64,000 nucleotides of DNA from Serratia rhizosphaerae (GTDB lineage: Bacteria; Pseudomonadota; Gammaproteobacteria; Enterobacterales; Enterobacteriaceae), in the NCBI RefSeq assembly GCF_009817885.1, contig NZ_CP041764.1, positions 3,162,001 through 3,226,000 on the forward strand. The letters are read 5' to 3'. Positions within the stretch are counted from its first letter, which is position 1. Each line of letters starts with the position of its first letter. Positions 24,413 through 33,699 of the stretch are shown here, in pieces. The position numbers and the translations under genes were made by a program. The notes under the pieces are model-generated. The model was not told where the DNA came from. It saw only the letters and a program-made list of their open reading frames with translations, and ran no database searches.

Positions 24413-26407
24413 ATGTCCTCTCGTAAAGAGCTTGCCAACGCCATCCGCGCACTCAGCATGGACGCCGTACAAAAAGCAAAATCCGGTCACCCGGGCGCCC
24501 CTATGGGCATGGCCGATATCGCCGAAGTCCTGTGGCGCGACTACCTCAGCCACAACCCGACCAACCCGCACTGGGCCGACCGTGACCGCTTCGTCCTCTC
24601 CAACGGCCATGGCTCCATGTTGATTTACAGCCTCCTGCACCTCACCGGCTACGACCTGCCGATGCGCGAGCTGGAAAACTTCCGTCAGCTGCACTCCAAA
24701 ACCCCGGGACACCCTGAATACGGCTACACCCCGGGCGTCGAGACCACCACCGGCCCGCTCGGGCAGGGCATCGCCAACGCCGTCGGTTTCGCCATCGCCG
24801 AACGCACCCTGGCCGCGCAGTTCAACCGCCCGGGCCATGACATCGTCGACCACAACACCTACGCCTTTATGGGCGACGGCTGCATGATGGAAGGCATCTC
24901 ACACGAAGTCTGCTCCCTGGCCGGCACCCTCAAGCTCGGCAAGCTGACCGCCTTCTACGATGACAACGGCATCTCCATCGACGGCCACGTCGACGGCTGG
25001 TTCACCGACGACACCGCCAAGCGTTTCGAAGCCTACGGCTGGCACGTGGTGCGCGGCGTGGACGGCCACGACGCCGACGCCATCAAGGCGGCGATTGAGG
25101 AAGCCCGCAAGGTTACCGACAAGCCGTCCCTGCTGATGTGCAAGACCGTTATCGGCTTCGGCTCGCCGAACAAGGCCGGCACCCACGACTCCCACGGCGC
25201 GCCGCTGGGCGACGCCGAAGTGGCCGCCACCCGCGAGCAGCTGGGCTGGCACTACCCGCCGTTTGAAATCCCGCAGGACATCTATGCCCAGTGGGACGCC
25301 AAGGAAGCCGGTCAGGCGCGCGAAGCGGCCTGGAACGACAAGTTTGCCGCCTACGCCGCCGCCTTCCCGGAGCTGGCCGCCGAGTTCACCCGCCGCATGA
25401 GCGGCGAGCTGCCGGCCGACTGGCAGGCGCAGGCCAAGGCCTACGTCGAGCAGCTGCAGGCCAACCCGGCCAACATCGCCAGCCGCAAGGCGTCGCAGAA
25501 CGCGCTGGAAGCCTACGGCAAACTGCTGCCGGAATTCCTCGGCGGCTCCGCCGACCTGGCGCCGAGCAACCTGACCATGTGGTCCGGCTCCAAAGCGCTG
25601 AACGAAGACCCGGCGGGCAACTACATCCACTACGGCGTGCGCGAGTTCGGCATGACCGCTATCACCAACGGCATCGCGCTGCACGGCGGCTTCCTGCCGT
25701 ACTCGGCGACCTTCCTGATGTTTGTGGAATACGCGCGTAACGCGGTGCGCATGGCGGCGCTGATGAAGCTGCGCAACGTGTTCGTCTACACCCACGACTC
25801 CATCGGTCTGGGCGAAGACGGCCCGACCCACCAGCCGGTGGAGCAGCTGGCCAGCCTGCGGGTAACGCCGAACATGAGCACCTGGCGTCCGTGCGACCAG
25901 GTGGAGTCGGCGATTGCCTGGCAGTACGCCATCGAGCGCAACGACGGCCCGACGGCGCTGATTTTCTCGCGTCAGAACCTGGCGCAGCAGCCGCGTACGG
26001 CGGAGCAGCTGGCGAACGTGTATCGCGGCGCCTACGTGCTGCAGGACTGCGACGGCACGCCGGACGTTATCCTGATTGCCACCGGCTCGGAAGTGGAGCT
26101 GGCGGTCGAGGCGGCGGGTCAGCTGACGGCGGCGGGCCGCAAGGCGCGCGTGGTGTCGATGCCGTCGACCGACGCGTTCGACAAGCAGGATGCGGCCTAC
26201 CGCGAGTCGGTGCTGCCGGCGGCGGTCACGGCGCGGGTGGCGATTGAAGCGGGCATTGCGGACTACTGGCTGAAATACACCGGGCTGAACGGCGCGGTGG
26301 TGGGCATGACCACCTTCGGTGAGTCGGCGCCGGCGGACCAGCTGTTCAAGGAGTTCGGCTTCACCGTGGAAAACGTGGTGGCGCAGGCGCAGGCATTGCT
26401 GAAGTAA
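24413..26407 (+). CDS. tktA: Transketolase
   Basis: 664 residues, typical of TktA. It moves two-carbon units between sugar phosphates in the pentose phosphate pathway with thiamine diphosphate. Seen are SGHPGAPMGMA near residue 24, the GDGCMMEGISHE motif near residue 154 (TPP/metal), and the HDSIGLGEDGPTHQP segment near residue 460. GGAG lies about 7 nt before the ATG. Codon choice changes along the gene: Ala and Val codons end mostly in C in the first half (GCC, GTC) and mostly in G in the last third (GCG, GTG). Overall GC is higher than in pgk and fbaA. A short terminator follows. Confidence 0.98.
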   Translation: MSSRKELANAIRALSMDAVQKAKSGHPGAPMGMADIAEVLWRDYLSHNPTNPHWADRDRFVLSNGHGSMLIYSLLHLTGYDLPMRELENFRQLHSKTPGHPEYGYTPGVETTTGPLGQGIANAVGFAIAERTLAAQFNRPGHDIVDHNTYAFMGDGCMMEGISHEVCSLAGTLKLGKLTAFYDDNGISIDGHVDGWFTDDTAKRFEAYGWHVVRGVDGHDADAIKAAIEEARKVTDKPSLLMCKTVIGFGSPNKAGTHDSHGAPLGDAEVAATREQLGWHYPPFEIPQDIYAQWDAKEAGQAREAAWNDKFAAYAAAFPELAAEFTRRMSGELPADWQAQAKAYVEQLQANPANIASRKASQNALEAYGKLLPEFLGGSADLAPSNLTMWSGSKALNEDPAGNYIHYGVREFGMTAITNGIALHGGFLPYSATFLMFVEYARNAVRMAALMKLRNVFVYTHDSIGLGEDGPTHQPVEQLASLRVTPNMSTWRPCDQVESAIAWQYAIERNDGPTALIFSRQNLAQQPRTAEQLANVYRGAYVLQDCDGTPDVILIATGSEVELAVEAAGQLTAAGRKARVVSMPSTDAFDKQDAAYRESVLPAAVTARVAIEAGIADYWLKYTGLNGAVVGMTTFGESAPADQLFKEFGFTVENVVAQAQALLK

Positions 26408-26430
26408 GCGGCTGAAAGCAGCCATCAATA

Positions 26431-26454
26431 AAGGCGCCCTTGCGGCGCCTTTTT
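26431..26454 (+). terminator. tktA terminator
   Basis: AAGGCGCC (26431-26438), loop CTTGC, GGCGCC (26444-26449), then five T residues. Confidence 0.9.
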
Positions 26455-26488
26455 CGTAGAGATAACCGTATATTCGGCTATGGACTGA

Positions 26489-26821
26489 TTACGCCTTGGA
26501 TGGTTCCAGTTGGGTCAGTTTTTGCACGTTCAGGCTTTCCAATTTCCCATCCAGCGCTTCCAGGAAATCGTCGTGATAGCTCATCGCCACGTGTTCTTTC
26601 AGAGTCTGTTCTGACGTCCAGCGCTCAATAAACACGAAGGAAACTTTCCCCTGGTTCTGCAGATCGCGCACATCGGGAATTTCGCGTGTTTCATGCAGGT
26701 CATACTGCAGGCAGCCGGCCTCGTTGTGGGTCTGCGGCACCATCTTTCTGGCTGCGGTTCTGACGGCGTCAACGAATTCCGGCCGCGGGGTCAGGGTGGC
26801 GACAATCTTAACTTCACTCAT
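26489..26821 (-). CDS. Antibiotic biosynthesis monooxygenase (ABM)-domain protein, putative quinol monooxygenase
   Basis: 110 residues, a single ABM domain of ferredoxin-like fold, as in E. coli YgiN. Conserved pieces are VKIVATLTPRPEF at the first strand, ETGCLQYDLHE-like EAGCLQYDLHETRE near residue 35, and FIERWTSEQTLKEHV near 64. Such proteins act as dimers and often oxidise quinols or handle reactive carbonyls without a bound cofactor. AAGGAG lies about 6 nt before the ATG, a strong start. It is alone, convergent with tktA and divergent from epd. The substrate is unknown. Confidence 0.85.
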   Translation of the reverse strand: MSEVKIVATLTPRPEFVDAVRTAARKMVPQTHNEAGCLQYDLHETREIPDVRDLQNQGKVSFVFIERWTSEQTLKEHVAMSYHDDFLEALDGKLESLNVQKLTQLEPSKA

Positions 26822-27221
26822 TATTGGCTCCTTGTATATGCCCTGTAAATGTAGGGCGTATGGGAAAAGGCAGATGAAAAAGCGATCGGTGACATGCTGT
26901 GGCTAGTAAGCAAAAGTGTGCGCCAGATCATTTTATTACCGCAAAGTGTCCGCGAGTTGACAGACAAGGTGTCGGATCTGTTCCTTTTCAAAAAACTTTG
27001 GTTTATGCTCGGCTGAAGCGTTTCAGTTGGCACGATTGGCCGCTGAAAATGGCAGAGTGAGCGGTTATTTTTACATATATGGTTGGTGAATAATATTACG
27101 CAGCGATTCACAGCAGACGGTACGCTAAAGTATTCTATACAGATTAGCAGGATAACTCGTCAGCGCCACCCGTAATCCGGTGAATAGATCCGGCAGGGAG
27201 GGCCATTTAGCAGGAACAAGC
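26822..27221. other. Control region of the epd-pgk-fbaA operon
   Basis: About 400 nt without a credible gene between the ABM-domain gene and epd. It holds a Cra-type palindrome (27012-27026) and a TTGACA at 26957-26962 with no good -10 at the usual distance. The last 30 nt contain the epd ribosome-binding site. Confidence 0.6.
27012..27026. promoter_or_regulatory. Likely Cra (FruR) operator upstream of epd
   Basis: GCTGAAGCGTTTCAG differs at one base from the strong Cra half-palindrome GCTGAAACGTTTCA. Cra represses glycolytic genes, including the epd-pgk-fbaA operon in E. coli, and releases the DNA when fructose phosphates rise. The site lies about 195 nt before the epd start. Confidence 0.65.
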
Positions 27222-28238
27222 ATGACCATCCGCATAGCGATAAACGGCTTTGGCCGCATTGGCCGCAGCGTTTTACGCGCCCTGTATGAATCAGGACGAC
27301 GCGCCGAAATTTCCGTAGTGGCGATCAACGAACTGGCGCATGCCGAAGGGATGGCCCACCTGCTGAAATATGACTCCAGCCACGGGCGCTTTGCCTGGGA
27401 GGTGCGTCAGGAGTGCGACGTACTGACGGTGGGCGACGACGCGATTCGTCTGCTGCATCAGCCGGCGCTGGAGCAGTTGCCGTGGGGCGAGCTGGGCGTG
27501 GATGTGGTGCTGGACTGCAGCGGCGTGTACGGCAGCCGCCAGGATGGCGAAGCCCATCTGGCGGCCGGCGCGAAGAAAGTGCTGTTTGCCCATCCCGGCG
27601 GTAACGATCTGGACGCTACCGTCGTATTCGGCGTCAACCACCAGACGCTGCGGGCGGAACATCGCATCGTCTCCAACGCCTCCTGTACCACCAACTGCAT
27701 TATTCCGGTGATCAAGCTGCTGGACGATGCCTACAGCATCGAATCGGGTACGGTCACCACCATTCACTCGTCGATGAACGATCAGCCGGTGATAGACGCC
27801 TATCATACGGACCTGCGCCGGACGCGGGCGGCAAGCCAGTCGATCATTCCGGTCGATACCAAACTGGCCGCCGGCATCACCCGTATTTTTCCGCAGTTTT
27901 GCGATCGTTTTGAAGCGATCTCGGTGCGTGTGCCGACCATTAATGTCACGGCGATCGATCTTAGCGTCAGCGTGAGTTCGCAGGTGAAAGTGGCAGAGGT
28001 CAACCAGCTGCTGCAAAAGGCCGCACAGGGATCATTTCGTGGTATAGTTGACTATACGGAACTACCATTAGTCTCGATTGATTTTAACCATGACCCGCAC
28101 AGCGCCATCGTCGACGGCACGCAGACGCGGGTCAGCGGACAGCACCTGATCAAGACCCTGGTCTGGTGCGATAACGAATGGGGCTTTGCCAACCGGATGT
28201 TGGATACCACCCGGGCAATGGCCGCAAGCGGTTTCTAG
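27222..28238 (+). CDS. epd: Erythrose-4-phosphate dehydrogenase
   Basis: 338 residues, GAPDH fold. It oxidises erythrose 4-phosphate to 4-phosphoerythronate, the first step of pyridoxal phosphate synthesis in enterobacteria. Seen are INGFGRIGRSVLR at residues 6-18 and the catalytic Cys in SNASCTTNC near residue 155. The NH2-terminal extension from 27180 is rejected because AGGA lies about 6 nt before the ATG at 27222, giving the E. coli-like start MTIRIAINGFG. It is followed after 110 nt by pgk and then fbaA, the conserved E. coli order; SerC/PdxB-type steps are elsewhere. Confidence 0.96.
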   Translation: MTIRIAINGFGRIGRSVLRALYESGRRAEISVVAINELAHAEGMAHLLKYDSSHGRFAWEVRQECDVLTVGDDAIRLLHQPALEQLPWGELGVDVVLDCSGVYGSRQDGEAHLAAGAKKVLFAHPGGNDLDATVVFGVNHQTLRAEHRIVSNASCTTNCIIPVIKLLDDAYSIESGTVTTIHSSMNDQPVIDAYHTDLRRTRAASQSIIPVDTKLAAGITRIFPQFCDRFEAISVRVPTINVTAIDLSVSVSSQVKVAEVNQLLQKAAQGSFRGIVDYTELPLVSIDFNHDPHSAIVDGTQTRVSGQHLIKTLVWCDNEWGFANRMLDTTRAMAASGF

Positions 28239-28348
28239 TACGGCGGCGCCGTTTGGCGCGGTCGTTTAAACCCGCAGGATTCCAGGCGACAGGTCTGAAA
28301 GAGGCGGGGATAGGCAACTTTTAAGAGAATCAACCAAGAGGGTTCACC

Positions 28349-29512
28349 ATGTCTGTAATTAAGATGTCCGATCTGGATCTGGCAGGAAAACGCGTTCTTA
28401 TCCGTTCTGACCTGAACGTACCAGTGAAAGACGGTAAAGTGACTTCCGATGCGCGTATCCGCGCTTCCCTGCCGACTATCGAAGCTGCGCTGAAACAGGG
28501 CGCGCGCGTGATGGTAACCTCCCACCTGGGCCGTCCTACCGAAGGCGAGTACAACGAAGAATTCTCTCTGCTGCCTGTCGTCAACTACCTGAAAGAGCAC
28601 CTGAGCAACCCGGTGCGTCTGGCGAAAGACTACCTGGAAGGCGTTGACGTTGCCGAAGGCGAGCTGGTGGTGCTGGAAAACGTGCGCTTTAACAAAGGTG
28701 AGAAAAAGGACGACGAAACCCTGTCCAAAAAATATGCGGCGCTGTGCGACGTGTATGTGATGGACGCCTTCGGCACCGCACACCGTGCGCAGGCCTCTAC
28801 CCACGGCGTTGGCAAATTCGCACCGGTCGCCTGTGCCGGTCCGCTGCTGTCCGCAGAGCTGGAAGCGCTGGGTAAAGCGCTGGGCAACCCGGCCCGTCCG
28901 ATGGTCGCCATCGTCGGCGGCTCCAAGGTTTCCACCAAACTGACCGTCCTGGATTCCCTGTCTAAAATCGCCGATCAGCTGATCGTCGGCGGCGGCATCG
29001 CCAACACCTTCGTGGCGGCGCAGGGCAACAACGTAGGCCAGTCGCTGTATGAGCCTGATCTGATCGACAACGCCAAGAAACTGCTGGAAACCTGCGATAT
29101 TCCGGTGCCGACCGATGTGCGCGTGGCGACCGAATTCTCTGAAACCGCAACGGCGACGGTCAAGCAGGCCAACGAAATTCAAGACAACGAGCAAATTCTG
29201 GATATGGGCGACGTTTCAGCCGAGCGTCTGGCCGTTATCCTGAAGAACGCCAAAACCATTCTGTGGAATGGCCCGGTTGGCGTATTCGAGTTCCCTAACT
29301 TCCGTAAGGGGACCGAAATCGTGGCGCGCGCCATTGCAGACAGCGATGCTTTCTCCATCGCTGGCGGCGGCGACACCCTGGCGGCGATTGACCTGTTCGA
29401 TATCGCCGACAAAATTTCCTACATCTCCACCGGCGGCGGCGCGTTCCTGGAATTTGTTGAAGGGAAACAGCTGCCGGCGGTAGTGATGCTGGAAGAGCGA
29501 GCTAAGCAGTAA
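28349..29512 (+). CDS. pgk: Phosphoglycerate kinase
   Basis: 387 residues, matching E. coli Pgk. It transfers phosphate from 1,3-bisphosphoglycerate to ADP in glycolysis. The N-terminal domain has RSDLNVP near residue 21 and SHLGRP near 63; the C-terminal domain has GGSKVSTKL near 193 and the GGGDTLAA loop near 352. Codon use is that of a highly expressed gene. GAGGG lies upstream of the ATG. It is the middle gene of the epd-pgk-fbaA operon; a partial hairpin follows it. Confidence 0.98.
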   Translation: MSVIKMSDLDLAGKRVLIRSDLNVPVKDGKVTSDARIRASLPTIEAALKQGARVMVTSHLGRPTEGEYNEEFSLLPVVNYLKEHLSNPVRLAKDYLEGVDVAEGELVVLENVRFNKGEKKDDETLSKKYAALCDVYVMDAFGTAHRAQASTHGVGKFAPVACAGPLLSAELEALGKALGNPARPMVAIVGGSKVSTKLTVLDSLSKIADQLIVGGGIANTFVAAQGNNVGQSLYEPDLIDNAKKLLETCDIPVPTDVRVATEFSETATATVKQANEIQDNEQILDMGDVSAERLAVILKNAKTILWNGPVGVFEFPNFRKGTEIVARAIADSDAFSIAGGGDTLAAIDLFDIADKISYISTGGGAFLEFVEGKQLPAVVMLEERAKQ

Positions 29513-29520
29513 TTCTGACA

Positions 29521-29549
29521 ACGGGGGGCGCAAGCCGCCCGTTTGTTTT
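29521..29549 (+). terminator. Possible partial terminator between pgk and fbaA
   Basis: ACGGG-G-GGC, loop GCAA, GCC-G-CCCGT (one G-G mismatch) followed by TTGTTTTA. It may reduce read-through from pgk to fbaA. Confidence 0.5.
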
Positions 29550-29677
29550 ATTCCGCGCCGGTTGCGGCGCGGGGTAGAAACGATTTACATCCATCTACCC
29601 GATGACCCTTGGCCGGACGCCTGGCGTACGAACGGGGGAAAGAGGGTACAACGGCAGACGAAACGGGACAAAGTAAC

Positions 29678-30757
29678 ATGTCTAAAATTTTTGATTTCGT
29701 AAAACCGGGTGTCATCACTGGCGATGACGTTCAGAAAGTCTTTGCAGTCGCTAAAGAGAACAACTTTGCGCTGCCGGCGGTAAACTGCGTCGGCTCCGAT
29801 TCCATCAACGCAGTACTGGAAGCCGCGGCTAAAGTACGTGCGCCGGTAATCGTGCAATTCTCCAACGGCGGCGCCGCGTTCATCGCCGGCAAGGGTCTGA
29901 AGACTGACGTTCCTCAGGGCGCAGCGATTCTGGGCGCTATCTCTGGTGCTTACCATGTGCATCAGATGGCTGAACATTACGGCGTGCCGGTTATCCTGCA
30001 TACCGACCACTGCGCGAAAAAACTGCTGCCATGGATTGATGGCCTGCTGGACGCCGGTGAAAAACACTTTGCCGCTACCGGCAAGCCGCTGTTCTCTTCC
30101 CATATGATCGACCTGTCTGAAGAGTCGCTGGAAGAAAACATCGAGATCTGCTCCAAATACCTGGCGCGCATGGCTAAAATCGGCATGACGCTGGAAATCG
30201 AACTGGGCTGCACCGGCGGTGAAGAAGACGGCGTGGACAACAGCCATATGGACGCCTCTGCGCTGTACACCCAGCCGGAAGACGTGGCTTACGCGTACGA
30301 AAAACTGAACGCCATCAGCCCGCGCTTCACCATTGCTGCCTCGTTCGGCAACGTGCACGGCGTGTACAAGCCGGGCAACGTCAAGCTGACCCCGACCATC
30401 CTGCGTGATTCTCAGAAATTCGTTTCCGAGAAGTTCAACCTGCCGCACAACAGCCTGAACTTCGTGTTCCACGGCGGCTCCGGCTCCAGCGACGCAGAGA
30501 TCAAAGAATCCGTCAGCTACGGCGTGATCAAAATGAACATCGATACCGATACCCAATGGGCGACCTGGGACGGCATCCTGCAGTACTACAAAGAAAATGA
30601 AGGTTATCTGCAAAGCCAGCTGGGTAACCCGAAAGGCGCCGATCAGCCGAACAAGAAATACTACGACCCACGTGTCTGGCTGCGCGCTGCGCAGTCAAGC
30701 ATGGTGACGCGTCTGGAACAGGCCTTCAAGGATCTGAACGCGATAGACGTTCTGTAA
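29678..30757 (+). CDS. fbaA: Class II fructose-bisphosphate aldolase
   Basis: 359 residues, equal to E. coli FbaA. It is a zinc enzyme that cleaves fructose 1,6-bisphosphate to two triose phosphates. Zinc ligands and neighbours are seen in LHTDHCAKK near residue 108, in ELGCTGGEEDGVDNSHMD near 180, in NVHGVYKPGNV near 225 and in HGGSGSS near 264. The frame is open to 29609, but the E. coli-like start MSKIFDFVKPGVITG is at 29678. It ends the glycolytic operon, with a strong terminator behind it. Confidence 0.98.
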   Translation: MSKIFDFVKPGVITGDDVQKVFAVAKENNFALPAVNCVGSDSINAVLEAAAKVRAPVIVQFSNGGAAFIAGKGLKTDVPQGAAILGAISGAYHVHQMAEHYGVPVILHTDHCAKKLLPWIDGLLDAGEKHFAATGKPLFSSHMIDLSEESLEENIEICSKYLARMAKIGMTLEIELGCTGGEEDGVDNSHMDASALYTQPEDVAYAYEKLNAISPRFTIAASFGNVHGVYKPGNVKLTPTILRDSQKFVSEKFNLPHNSLNFVFHGGSGSSDAEIKESVSYGVIKMNIDTDTQWATWDGILQYYKENEGYLQSQLGNPKGADQPNKKYYDPRVWLRAAQSSMVTRLEQAFKDLNAIDVL

Positions 30758-30799
30758 TCCCCGGCCGGTGCGCCATGAGCGCGCCCGTGTCTGATGCTG

Positions 30800-30830
30800 A
30801 AAGGCTCCCTCTGCGGGAGCCTTTATTTTT
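30800..30830 (+). terminator. fbaA terminator
   Basis: AAAGGCTCCC, loop TCTGC, GGGAGCCTTT (30800-30824), followed by ATTTTT. Confidence 0.9.
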
Positions 30831-30983
30831 GGGGCGTATCCGATATTTTTGCCCAACTTTTGCTGGCAGAGTTGGCAACGCGCACCATTGTTGGTTACCC
30901 TTACCCGGTGGTTTCCGCATCGGTCAATGCGATGTATTTTTGCGATTTCTCCCGCTGGGAGCTTTTTTAATTAGGACGTTAGA

Positions 30984-31850
30984 ATGGAAGATCTCAACGT
31001 AGTAAACGGTATTAATAATGCCAGCAGCTGGCTGGTAAAAAATCAGGATCTGCTGATTCAGTATGCGGTGAATATCGTCGCGGCTATCGCGATTCTGATC
31101 GTAGGTATGATCATTGCCCGCGTGGTCAGCAATGCGCTGAACCGGGTGATGAAAATGCGTGGTATTGACGCCACGGTTTCTGATTTCCTGTCGGCGATGG
31201 CGCGTTACTCCATTCTGGCCTTCACCTTTATTGCGGTGCTGGGACGCGTCGGCGTGCAGACCACCTCGGTGATTGCCGTACTGGGTGCCGCCGGTCTGGC
31301 GGTTGGCCTGGCGCTGCAGGGCTCGCTGTCCAACTTTGCCGCCGGCGTGCTGCTGGTAGCGTTCCGTCCGCTGCGTGCCGGTGAATACGTCGACCTCGGC
31401 GGCATTGCCGGCACCGTCGATCAGGTGCAGATTTTCTCCACCACGCTGCGTACCCCGGACAATAAAACCATCGTGGTGCCGAACGGCAAAATCATCGCCG
31501 GCAACATCACCAACTACTCCCGCGAGCCGAACCGCCGCGTGGATATCGTGGTGGGCGTCGCCTATAACGCCGATATCGACACGGTGAAAAAGGTGCTGAA
31601 CGATGTGATCGCCGCTGACAAGCGCATCATGCACGATAAGGGTGTGACCGTACGTCTGAACGAAATGGCGCCGTCTTCCCTGAACTTCGTCACCCGTTCA
31701 TGGACCACCAATGCGCAGTATTGGGATGTTTACTTCGATCTGATGGAAAACTTCAAGCGTGCGCTGGATGCCAACAATATCGGCATTCCGTTCCCGCAGA
31801 TGGACGTTCATCTGTATCGTACCGACGGCACTTCCGCTAAAGCGGAATAA
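30984..31850 (+). CDS. mscS: Small-conductance mechanosensitive channel
   Basis: 288 residues, two more than E. coli MscS. Three N-terminal membrane helices lie at residues about 28-55, 68-90 and 95-127; the third is the pore helix with the Gly/Ala-rich LGAAGLAVGLALQGSLSNFAAG. A cytoplasmic beta domain and C-terminal alpha/beta cage follow. It opens on membrane tension to release solutes on hypo-osmotic shock and forms a heptamer in the inner membrane. It lies between fbaA and argO, the E. coli order. A repeat element and a terminator follow. Confidence 0.97.
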   Translation: MEDLNVVNGINNASSWLVKNQDLLIQYAVNIVAAIAILIVGMIIARVVSNALNRVMKMRGIDATVSDFLSAMARYSILAFTFIAVLGRVGVQTTSVIAVLGAAGLAVGLALQGSLSNFAAGVLLVAFRPLRAGEYVDLGGIAGTVDQVQIFSTTLRTPDNKTIVVPNGKIIAGNITNYSREPNRRVDIVVGVAYNADIDTVKKVLNDVIAADKRIMHDKGVTVRLNEMAPSSLNFVTRSWTTNAQYWDVYFDLMENFKRALDANNIGIPFPQMDVHLYRTDGTSAKAE

Positions 31851-31862
31851 TGCCGCAAGGGG

Positions 31863-31986
31863 GCTTGAGGTTGATGACAAGGTTGTCGGATGGCTCGAGA
31901 TCCACGGGCCGGGCGCTGCGGCGGCTGATGCCGCTACGACCTCATCGTCACGCTCTCCCTAATCACTGACTTTGTCAGTACTCTGA
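31863..31986. repeat. Intergenic repeat, copy B
   Basis: Behind mscS. The segment TGAGGTTGATGACAA (31866-31880), the following GTTGTC-GAT, the block GCCGCTACGACC-CATCG-CACGCT (31931-31954) and the end TCAGTA-TCTGAGG (31976-31987) all recur in the same order behind yggE (33700-33906). An inner ACTGAC/GTCAGT hairpin lies at 31965-31979. Copy A behind rluF shares the middle block. Confidence 0.7.
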
Positions 31987-32008
31987 GGGGCCGCAAGGCC
32001 CCTTTTTT
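31987..32008 (+). terminator. mscS terminator
   Basis: GGGGCC, loop GCAA, GGCCCC (31987-32002), then six T residues. It directly abuts repeat copy B. Confidence 0.88.
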
Positions 32009-32126
32009 CCCCTCCTGCCCGAGTCATTAATATCCTTAATGGCGAATTAGAATTATCAATTTCACCTAATAATAGCTTCCTCGTATGATGCGCTCGGTTA
32101 ATCGACGTATCTGATGAGGACTTGCC

Positions 32127-32741
32127 ATGCTTGCCGTTTTTCTACAGGGGTTTGCGCTTAGCGCCGCGATGATTTTGCCGCTGGGGCCGCAAAATGTGTT
32201 TGTGATGAATCAGGGGATCCGCCGGCAGTATCATCTGCTGGTGGCATCGCTGTGCGCGCTCAGCGATATTGCCCTGATCTGCGCCGGCATTTTCGGCGGC
32301 AGCGCGCTGCTGCACCGCTCGTCGCTGCTGCTGATGCTGGTTACCTGGGGCGGCGTCGCCTTTTTGCTATGGTACGGCTGGGGGGCATTTCGCACCGCCT
32401 TTAGCCGCCATATCGCTCTGGCCAGCGTGGCCGAACTGGCGCAGAGCCGCTGGCGTATTGTGGTGAGCATGCTGGCGGTCACCTGGCTGAATCCGCACGT
32501 CTATCTGGATACCTTTGTGGTGCTGGGCAGTCTGGGCAGCCAGTTCGCGCCGGAGGTGCGCTCCTGGTTCGCTTTCGGTGCGGTCAGCGCCTCTGCCGTC
32601 TGGTTTTTCGCGCTGGCGCTGCTGGCCGCCTGGCTGTCGCCGTATCTGAAGACGCCGCTGGCGCAGAGAATCATCAATATTCTGGTGGGGCTGGTGATGT
32701 GGGCCATCGCCGCGCAGCTGGCCTGGCACGGCATGCAATAA
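32127..32741 (+). CDS. argO: Arginine exporter (LysE family)
   Basis: 204 residues, six membrane helices, LysE/ArgO family. Near the N-terminus the signature LPLGPQNVFVMNQG (residues about 17-30) is diagnostic, and TWLNPHVYLDTFV near residue 117 is the second conserved block. ArgO exports arginine and canavanine through the inner membrane. In E. coli its transcription needs ArgP, whose gene lies 1.2 kb downstream here with yggE between. GAGGA lies about 7 nt before the ATG. Confidence 0.96.
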   Translation: MLAVFLQGFALSAAMILPLGPQNVFVMNQGIRRQYHLLVASLCALSDIALICAGIFGGSALLHRSSLLLMLVTWGGVAFLLWYGWGAFRTAFSRHIALASVAELAQSRWRIVVSMLAVTWLNPHVYLDTFVVLGSLGSQFAPEVRSWFAFGAVSASAVWFFALALLAAWLSPYLKTPLAQRIINILVGLVMWAIAAQLAWHGMQ

Positions 32742-32942
32742 AGCCGCCGCTGGGGGCAGGATCATAATTTGGCACTAATCTGAATTAAAAAAACCGGACG
32801 ATATGCTAGGGTTGATGGCAAGGAACTGATTATTCATTCCGGGTGATGACTGCGTAAATGATGGTAAATTGACTGTCGGCCGCGGTGAAATATCGGCATG
32901 AATAAGCAGGAATCAGAACAGCCTGTCATTTAAGGAGACACT

Positions 32943-33674
32943 GTGAAGCTAAAAGCATTGGCTATGGCCGCAATGGTTGGATTAGGAACGTTACCGATGG
33001 CGCTGCAGGCGGCGGAAGTGCCTGAAGGGCCGCACGTGGTGACCTCCGGGACGGCCAGCGTCGACGCCACCCCGGATATCGCAACGTTGGCGATTGAAGT
33101 CAGCGTATCCTCCAAGGATGCGTCGCAGGCAAAAAAACAGGTTGATGAACGCGTTGCGCAGTATTTCGACTTCCTGCAGAAAAACGGCATTGAGAAAAAA
33201 GATATCAGCGCCGCCAACCTGCGTACGCAGCCGGAATACGATTACCTGAAGAGCGGCGAGTCAGTGCTGAAAGGCTATCGTGCCGTGCGTCAGGTGCAGG
33301 TGACGCTGCGCAAGCTGGATAAACTGAATGAGCTGTTGGACGGCGCGCTGAAGTCCGGCCTGAATGAGATCCGCGCGGTGGAGCTGGGCGTGGCGAATCC
33401 GGACGAGTACCGGCAGAAGGCCCGTCAGCAGGCGATTGAGAATGCTACGCAGCAGGCGGCGTCGCTGGCCCAGGGCTTTAAAGCCAAGCTGGGGCCGGTG
33501 TACAGCATCCGCTACCACGTTGCCAACTATCAGCCGATGCCGGTTGCCCGTATGTATAAGGCTGCCAGCGCCGCGCCGGAAACCAGCGCCGCGCAGACTT
33601 ACGAGCAGCAAAGCATTCACTTTGACGATCAGGTTGACGTGGTGTTTGAACTGCAGCGCGGCGGCGCGCAGTAA
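32943..33674 (+). CDS. yggE: SIMPL-domain oxidative stress defence protein
   Basis: 243 residues. A Sec signal peptide with hydrophobic core at residues about 5-20 probably ends at the LQA-AE site (about residue 23), so the protein is periplasmic. The rest is one SIMPL (DUF541) domain, with TPDIATLAIEVSVSSKDA near residue 43 and RAVRQVQVTLRKLDKLNELLDGAL in the middle. In E. coli YggE lowers reactive oxygen under stress, mechanism unknown. AAGGAG lies about 6 nt before the GTG start (tttaaggagacactGTG). The argO-yggE-argP order matches E. coli. Confidence 0.93.
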   Translation: MKLKALAMAAMVGLGTLPMALQAAEVPEGPHVVTSGTASVDATPDIATLAIEVSVSSKDASQAKKQVDERVAQYFDFLQKNGIEKKDISAANLRTQPEYDYLKSGESVLKGYRAVRQVQVTLRKLDKLNELLDGALKSGLNEIRAVELGVANPDEYRQKARQQAIENATQQAASLAQGFKAKLGPVYSIRYHVANYQPMPVARMYKAASAAPETSAAQTYEQQSIHFDDQVDVVFELQRGGAQ

Positions 33675-33699
33675 GCCGCAGATAGTACAGCAGGGCGCC

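Noticed and set aside
24899..26428. A 509-codon minus-strand frame across tktA
   Set aside because: Antisense to a highly conserved gene; it results from the strong C/G-ending codon choice of tktA.
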